64,000 bases of DNA from an uncultured Lachnospiraceae bacterium. GTDB taxonomy: Bacteria; Bacillota; Clostridia; Lachnospirales; Lachnospiraceae. The stretch lies in NCBI GenBank assembly GCA_910577275.1, contig CAJTMW010000005.1, positions 61,620-125,619 of the forward strand, written 5' to 3'. Below, piece by piece: positions 60,172 to 64,000 of the stretch; the first letter of the stretch is position 1, and each line of letters begins with the position of its first letter. The notes beneath the pieces were generated by a model, which saw nothing but the letters and a program-made list of their open reading frames with translations, did no database searches and had not been told where the DNA came from. The position numbers were made by a program, and so were the translations under genes.

Positions 60172-62730
60172 ATGAATGTTGTTGTTATCGGAGGCGTTGC
60201 CGCCGGCACGAAAACCGCTGCAAAGCTGATGCGGCAGGACCGCAGCGCAAAGGTTACGGTTTATACCAAAGGAAAAGACATTTCCTATGCGGGCTGCGGG
60301 CTGCCATATTATGTGGGGGGAAGTATTGAAAGCCGTGAGGAGCTGATTGTCAATACTCCTGAAAAGTACGCCGGTCTCACCGGTGTGGAGGTCAGGACCG
60401 GAATGGAGGCTGTGGGCATTGACGCGGAGGCAAAAACCGTCAGCTTTGCAAACGGAGAAACGGTTTCTTACGATAAGCTGGTGATTGCCACGGGCGCGGT
60501 TCCCTTTGTGCCTGACGTTGCGGGAAAGGAGCTTTCCGGTGTCTTTACCATGCGTACGCCCGACGACGCCATCGGTCTTCGCGAATACATAGACAATAAC
60601 CATTGCCGCAGCGCCGTGGTGGTGGGAGGCGGTTTTATCGGACTTGAGATTGCGGAAAATCTGCTGGCAAAGGGGCTGAAGGTTACCGTTGCAGATATGG
60701 CAGGCCAGGTGATGCCGAATCTGTTTGATGAGGAAATGGCCGCTTATATCCGCCGTCGTCTGCAAAGCAAGGGTATCAGAATTGTCACGGGAGCTGCGCT
60801 GGAAGAGATTTTAGGCAGCGGGAGGGCTGCCGGTATCCGTACCAGTGTGGGTACTTTTGAGGGAGAGCTTGTGGTTCTTGCTATCGGTGTTCGTCCCGCA
60901 ACCGCTTTTCTCTCGGAATCCGGTCTTTTGATGAACCGGGGTACGATTGTGGTGGACGATTGTCAAAAAACAAATTTGAACGATGTATATGCGGTAGGCG
61001 ACTGCGCGCAGGTTTATAACCGGATTACCGGAAAAGGGCAATGGTCTGCCATGGGCTCTACCGCCAATATCACCGGACGCTGTCTTGCCAGAAACCTGAC
61101 GGGAGACAGGGCCGTTTATAAGGGGTGCTTCGGCACCGGCGTCGTGAAGCTGGCGGAGGATTTGAATGCGGGCCGCACCGGCCTTACCGAAGCCCAGGCC
61201 AGGGATGCGGGCTTTAATGTGATTACTGTTACCTGTGTTACAGACGACAAAGCGCATTATTATCCCGATGCTTCCGCTTTTGTGACCAAGCTGATTGCCG
61301 ACAGGGATACCCATAAGCTGCTGGGGATTCAGGTTCTGGGAGCAGGCGCGGTAGATAAGATGGTGGATATTGCCGTTACCGGCATTGCCATGGGCGCGGC
61401 GGTGGAGGATTTTGATACCATGGACTTTTCCTATGCGCCTCCTTTCTCCACGGCGATTCATCCTTTTGTGCAGGCGTGCTACATATTGGAAAACAAGCTT
61501 TCCGGCGCATTTGAGACTTTTACGCCCGCCGAATATGCGGCAGGCGCTGCCAGAGGCTTTCAGGTTATTGATGCGCATCCGGCGGCGGCAATTCCCGGCG
61601 CAAAGTGGGTGAACTTAAGCAAGGTTACCGCACCTTTGGAGGGCATTGACCTTAAAGAAAAGCTGCTGCTTGTATGCGCCAGGGGCAAGCGCGGTTACTT
61701 TTTGCAAAACCGTTTGAAAGCGCTGGGCTATACCAACACACGTGTGCTTGAGGGCGGCGCTTTTGTCAACAAGGTAAAGGTTGAATTTTCAGGCGGCGTA
61801 CTGCCTCCCGCGGAAATCAAGCGTGTCAAAGGGCTGGGCTGTCTGCAGGATAAGCGTTTTGCGGATGTTTTCAATGTCCGCGTCATCACCCGGAACGGAA
61901 AGATTACCGCCGAAGAGCACCGGGTGATTGCGGAAGCCTCCGAACGCTTCGGCTCCGGCGCGGTTACCATGACCACCCGTCTGACGCTGGAGATACAGGG
62001 CGTGAAATATGAAAATATTCAGCCGTTGATTGATTTTCTGGGCGAACACGGTCTGTCCACGGGCGGAACCGGTTCTCTGGTGCGCCCGGTTGTCTCCTGC
62101 AAGGGCACGACCTGCCAGTACGGCCTTGCGGATACCTACGGCTTATCGGAAAAGCTGCACGAGCGGTTCTATGTGGGATACCATGATGTGACGCTGCCTC
62201 ATAAGTTCAAGATTGCTGTGGGCGGATGTCCCAATAATTGCGTAAAGCCCGACTTAAATGATTTGGGTATTGTGGGACAGCGGGTTCCCATGGCGGACTT
62301 TTCCAGGTGCCGCGGCTGTAAGAAATGCCAGGTGGAGGAAAACTGTCCTGTCAGGGTTGCGAAAGTGACAGACGGCAAGATTGCCATTGACCCGGATGCC
62401 TGCAACAACTGCGGGCGTTGCAAAGGGAAATGTCCTTTCGGGGTGCTGGAGGAGTACAAAGAGGGATTCAAAATATACATCGGAGGCCGCTGGGGCAAGA
62501 AGGTTGCCCACGGAACGCCTCTTACAAAGATTTTCGACAGCGAGGAAGAAGTGCTGGAGGTTGTGGAGAGGGCGATTCTCCTGTTCCGCGACGAAGGGAT
62601 TTCCGGCGAGAGATTTGCCGATACCGTCAGCCGGCTGGGATTTGATTATGTGAATGAAAAGCTGCTTTCCGACACTATCGACAAGGCTGCCGTTTTGCAG
62701 AAAACCGTAAAAGGCGGCGCAACCTGCTAA
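60172..62730 (+). CDS. CoA-disulfide-reductase/rhodanese/siroheme/ferredoxin fusion flavoprotein
   Basis: An 852-residue cytoplasmic fusion. Residues 1-445 are a CoA-disulfide-reductase-like FAD/NAD(P) enzyme (VVIGGVAAGTKTAAK; redox Cys42 in YAGCGLPYY; AVGDCAQV). Residues 450-530 are rhodanese-like, with Cys502 in VCARGKRG. Residues 555-705 are a nitrite/sulfite-reductase half-domain with CKGTTCQYG and GGCPNNC as the siroheme/4Fe-4S ligands. Residues 712-765 are a two-cluster ferredoxin (CRGCKKCQVEENCP and CNNCGRCKGKCPFG). It could pass NAD(P)H electrons via FAD and Fe-S to siroheme, with sulfur held on the rhodanese Cys. Sulfite, polysulfide or nitrite are possible substrates. Confidence 0.88.
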   Translation: MNVVVIGGVAAGTKTAAKLMRQDRSAKVTVYTKGKDISYAGCGLPYYVGGSIESREELIVNTPEKYAGLTGVEVRTGMEAVGIDAEAKTVSFANGETVSYDKLVIATGAVPFVPDVAGKELSGVFTMRTPDDAIGLREYIDNNHCRSAVVVGGGFIGLEIAENLLAKGLKVTVADMAGQVMPNLFDEEMAAYIRRRLQSKGIRIVTGAALEEILGSGRAAGIRTSVGTFEGELVVLAIGVRPATAFLSESGLLMNRGTIVVDDCQKTNLNDVYAVGDCAQVYNRITGKGQWSAMGSTANITGRCLARNLTGDRAVYKGCFGTGVVKLAEDLNAGRTGLTEAQARDAGFNVITVTCVTDDKAHYYPDASAFVTKLIADRDTHKLLGIQVLGAGAVDKMVDIAVTGIAMGAAVEDFDTMDFSYAPPFSTAIHPFVQACYILENKLSGAFETFTPAEYAAGAARGFQVIDAHPAAAIPGAKWVNLSKVTAPLEGIDLKEKLLLVCARGKRGYFLQNRLKALGYTNTRVLEGGAFVNKVKVEFSGGVLPPAEIKRVKGLGCLQDKRFADVFNVRVITRNGKITAEEHRVIAEASERFGSGAVTMTTRLTLEIQGVKYENIQPLIDFLGEHGLSTGGTGSLVRPVVSCKGTTCQYGLADTYGLSEKLHERFYVGYHDVTLPHKFKIAVGGCPNNCVKPDLNDLGIVGQRVPMADFSRCRGCKKCQVEENCPVRVAKVTDGKIAIDPDACNNCGRCKGKCPFGVLEEYKEGFKIYIGGRWGKKVAHGTPLTKIFDSEEEVLEVVERAILLFRDEGISGERFADTVSRLGFDYVNEKLLSDTIDKAAVLQKTVKGGATC

Positions 62731-62751
62731 AGAGTATCCCGTAAAATTTTC

Positions 62752-62790
62752 AGGGGATAATGTGGCCAAAATCACATTGTCCCCTTATTC
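62752..62790 (+). terminator. terminator after the fusion gene
   Basis: AGGGGATAATGTG (62752-62764) pairs with CACATTGTCCCCT (62773-62785), one U-G pair, 8-base loop, then TATTCT. It ends the fusion transcript 22 bases after its stop. The 110 bases that follow to 62900 are G+C-rich with no recognised riboswitch. Confidence 0.7.
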
Positions 62791-62900
62791 TGTGGGGGCA
62801 ACGAGGCAGGCGGGGCGCAGTATTTGCGCAAAGTATGGGAAGTGCCGCGTTCAGCGAAAGGAAAGCCATGCGGGGCGATAAAACGGAAAGGAGATAACCT

Positions 62901-63941
62901 GTGAAAAAACTGATTTATTGGAAAAGGGTCTGCTTTGCCATGCTGTCCGGCGTTCTGCTCCTGACCGCCTGCGGCGGTGCGTCACATGCGCCGTCCCGCA
63001 CGGCAAAGTCAGAAACGGCTTCGGAAACGACGTCAGAGACGGCTTTGGAAAGTCCGGAAACGGCTTCCGGAATATCGGAGGCGGCATCGGGTACAGCCGT
63101 GACCTTTACGGACGACCTGGGACGAACGGTGACGGCGGACCGGCCCGGGCGGGTGGCGTGCCTGATTGCCAGCTTTGCGGATATCTGGTGTCTTGCCGGA
63201 GGGGCGGAGCAGATTGCGGCGGCGACGAACGCTACCTGGACTTATTTTGACCTGCCTCTTGGGGAGGACGTGGTCAATCTGGGAGCCGCAAAGGAGCTGA
63301 ATCTGGAGGAGCTGATTGCCTGCAATCCTGATTTCGTTCTGGCAAGCTGCGGGACGGACCGGAACCGGGAGCTGGAATCCGCTTTTGACGACATGGGGCT
63401 TAACGTGGCGTATTTTCAGGTAGATACCTTTGAGGACTATCTGCGGATGCTGAAAATCTGTACGGAGATTACCGGTCATCCTGAAAATTACGAAACCTTT
63501 GGCAGCAGCGTTGAGGCGCAGGTTAAAGAGGCTCTTGCAAGGGCGGACGGTTCGCGCCCGAAGGTTTTGTATATCCGCGCCACGGGGAGCAACTGTAAGG
63601 TAAAGGGGAGCGAAGGGAGCGTGCTGGGGGAAATGCTGGCAAATCTGGACTGCGAGAACATTGCGGACAGGGAAAGCAGTCTTCTGGAACAGCTCAGCAT
63701 AGAGGCAATACTGCAAAATGACCCGGATTATATTTTTGCGGTGCTGCAAAGCGCAGACCCGGCGGACGCGCAGAAGGTTCTGGAAACGACGCTTCTTGAA
63801 AATCCGGCATGGAATACGCTGACAGCCGTGCACGAGGGGAAATATTTCGTGATGGATTCGAATCTTTACAATTTAAAACCAAACGGACGATGGGGGGAAG
63901 CTTATGAGCAATTGGCGGATATTCTCTACCCGGCACAGTAA
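62901..63941 (+). CDS. ABC importer substrate-binding lipoprotein (BtuF/FecB type)
   Basis: A 346-residue lipoprotein with lipobox LTAC (Cys24), a Ser/Glu/Thr linker (about 25-65) and a type-III periplasmic-binding fold (about 68-340): TFTDDLGRTVTADRPGRVACLI opening, IACNPDFVLAS and YFVMDSNLYNLKPNGRWGEAYEQLADILYP ending. It binds ferric siderophore, heme or cobalamin. GTG start with AAAGGAG. The linker is rich in ETAS repeats. The permease gene begins inside its end. Its nearness to the siroheme-type enzyme suggests an iron or corrinoid need, but this is inference. Confidence 0.9.
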   Translation: MKKLIYWKRVCFAMLSGVLLLTACGGASHAPSRTAKSETASETTSETALESPETASGISEAASGTAVTFTDDLGRTVTADRPGRVACLIASFADIWCLAGGAEQIAAATNATWTYFDLPLGEDVVNLGAAKELNLEELIACNPDFVLASCGTDRNRELESAFDDMGLNVAYFQVDTFEDYLRMLKICTEITGHPENYETFGSSVEAQVKEALARADGSRPKVLYIRATGSNCKVKGSEGSVLGEMLANLDCENIADRESSLLEQLSIEAILQNDPDYIFAVLQSADPADAQKVLETTLLENPAWNTLTAVHEGKYFVMDSNLYNLKPNGRWGEAYEQLADILYPAQ

Positions 63942-64000
63942 AAGTATTTTCTGGCTGTCGCTGTGCGCTCTTGTTCTGGCGGCGGCAGCGCTGAGTCTGT
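63904..64000 (+). CDS. start of a FecCD-type ABC permease
   Basis: An ATG at 63904, with GGGGGAAG upstream, opens a frame that continues to the window end: MSNWRIFSTRHSKSIFWLSLC, then a hydrophobic stretch of Ala, Leu and Val. This is the normal beginning of a BtuC/FecCD permease, and it overlaps the binding-protein gene by 38 bases. Only 32 residues are visible. Confidence 0.75.
   Translation, partial: MSNWRIFSTRHSKSIFWLSLCALVLAAAALSL

Noticed and set aside
62791..62900. Cobalamin riboswitch before the BtuF/FecB-like gene.
   Set aside because: The B12-box sequence (AGCCAGGAGACCTGCC-like) is absent; AAAGCCATGCGGGGC is only a loose match.

Overview
The window looks like the chromosome of a Firmicute of the Lachnospiraceae type (anaerobic gut Clostridia). 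Reasons: strong AGGAGG-type ribosome sites, about half G+C, a circularly permuted GH3 beta-glucosidase, LplB/YtcP-type sugar ABC permeases next to a YesN-type two-component system, PadR and TipAS-type MerR regulators, and ferredoxin-type redox proteins. The genus cannot be fixed from sequence alone; a polysaccharide-using genus such as Eisenbergiella or a relative would fit. I found no rRNA, tRNA, CRISPR array, complete insertion sequence or prophage.

Layout. 1-1524: a HipA-like kinase with a small unknown partner. 1550-4185: a TetR-controlled ABC exporter whose permease may have lost its N-terminus. 4172-10419: TIGR04076, C39-like, TraX-like, DUF4143 ATPase, acetyltransferase, AAA/PD-DExK and Dabb genes. 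10482-12810: an operon of membrane Fe-S protein, PadR regulator and DUF1848 protein behind a double palindromic operator. 12816-15750 (minus): XRE regulator with an ABC exporter, divergent from a PhnP-like hydrolase. 16886-26130: amylosucrase-like GH13, a secreted four-repeat protein, a MATE exporter divergent from a Crp-like regulator, an SDR and a permuted GH3. 26166-29362: a DUF262/HNH protein and a Schlafen-AlbA ATPase, a possible defence pair.

29594-43011 is a carbohydrate locus: sensor kinase (frameshifted), response regulator, solute-binding lipoprotein, two permeases, metallohydrolase, large glycosidase-like protein, DUF6198 membrane protein and an Fe-S flavoenzyme. It is interrupted by a damaged BrnTA module, a small direct-repeat array and a 154-bp palindromic element. 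43220-50841 holds an Rpn-like nuclease, a split anti-sigma-like gene, a MerR regulator, an esterase, an AbrB/acyltransferase operon and a WYL regulator with a DUF3788-DUF3795 protein. 50901-59993 holds a methyltransferase, GH4 glycosidase with a divergent AraC regulator, ECF sigma factor with its probable anti-sigma factor, an orphan Phd antitoxin, a hexapeptide-repeat protein, an SGNH esterase, MazEF and an acetyltransferase. 60172-64000 holds a four-module sulfite-reductase/CoA-disulfide-reductase-like flavoprotein, then the start of an iron or cobalamin ABC importer.

Common theme: sugar capture and hydrolysis (GH3, GH4, GH13, GH106-like, esterases) under dedicated sensors, mixed with toxin-antitoxin and nuclease-like accessory genes, many of them damaged. 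Two genes are broken by what looks like one missing A in an A-run, so homopolymer sequencing error should be excluded before these are read as biology.
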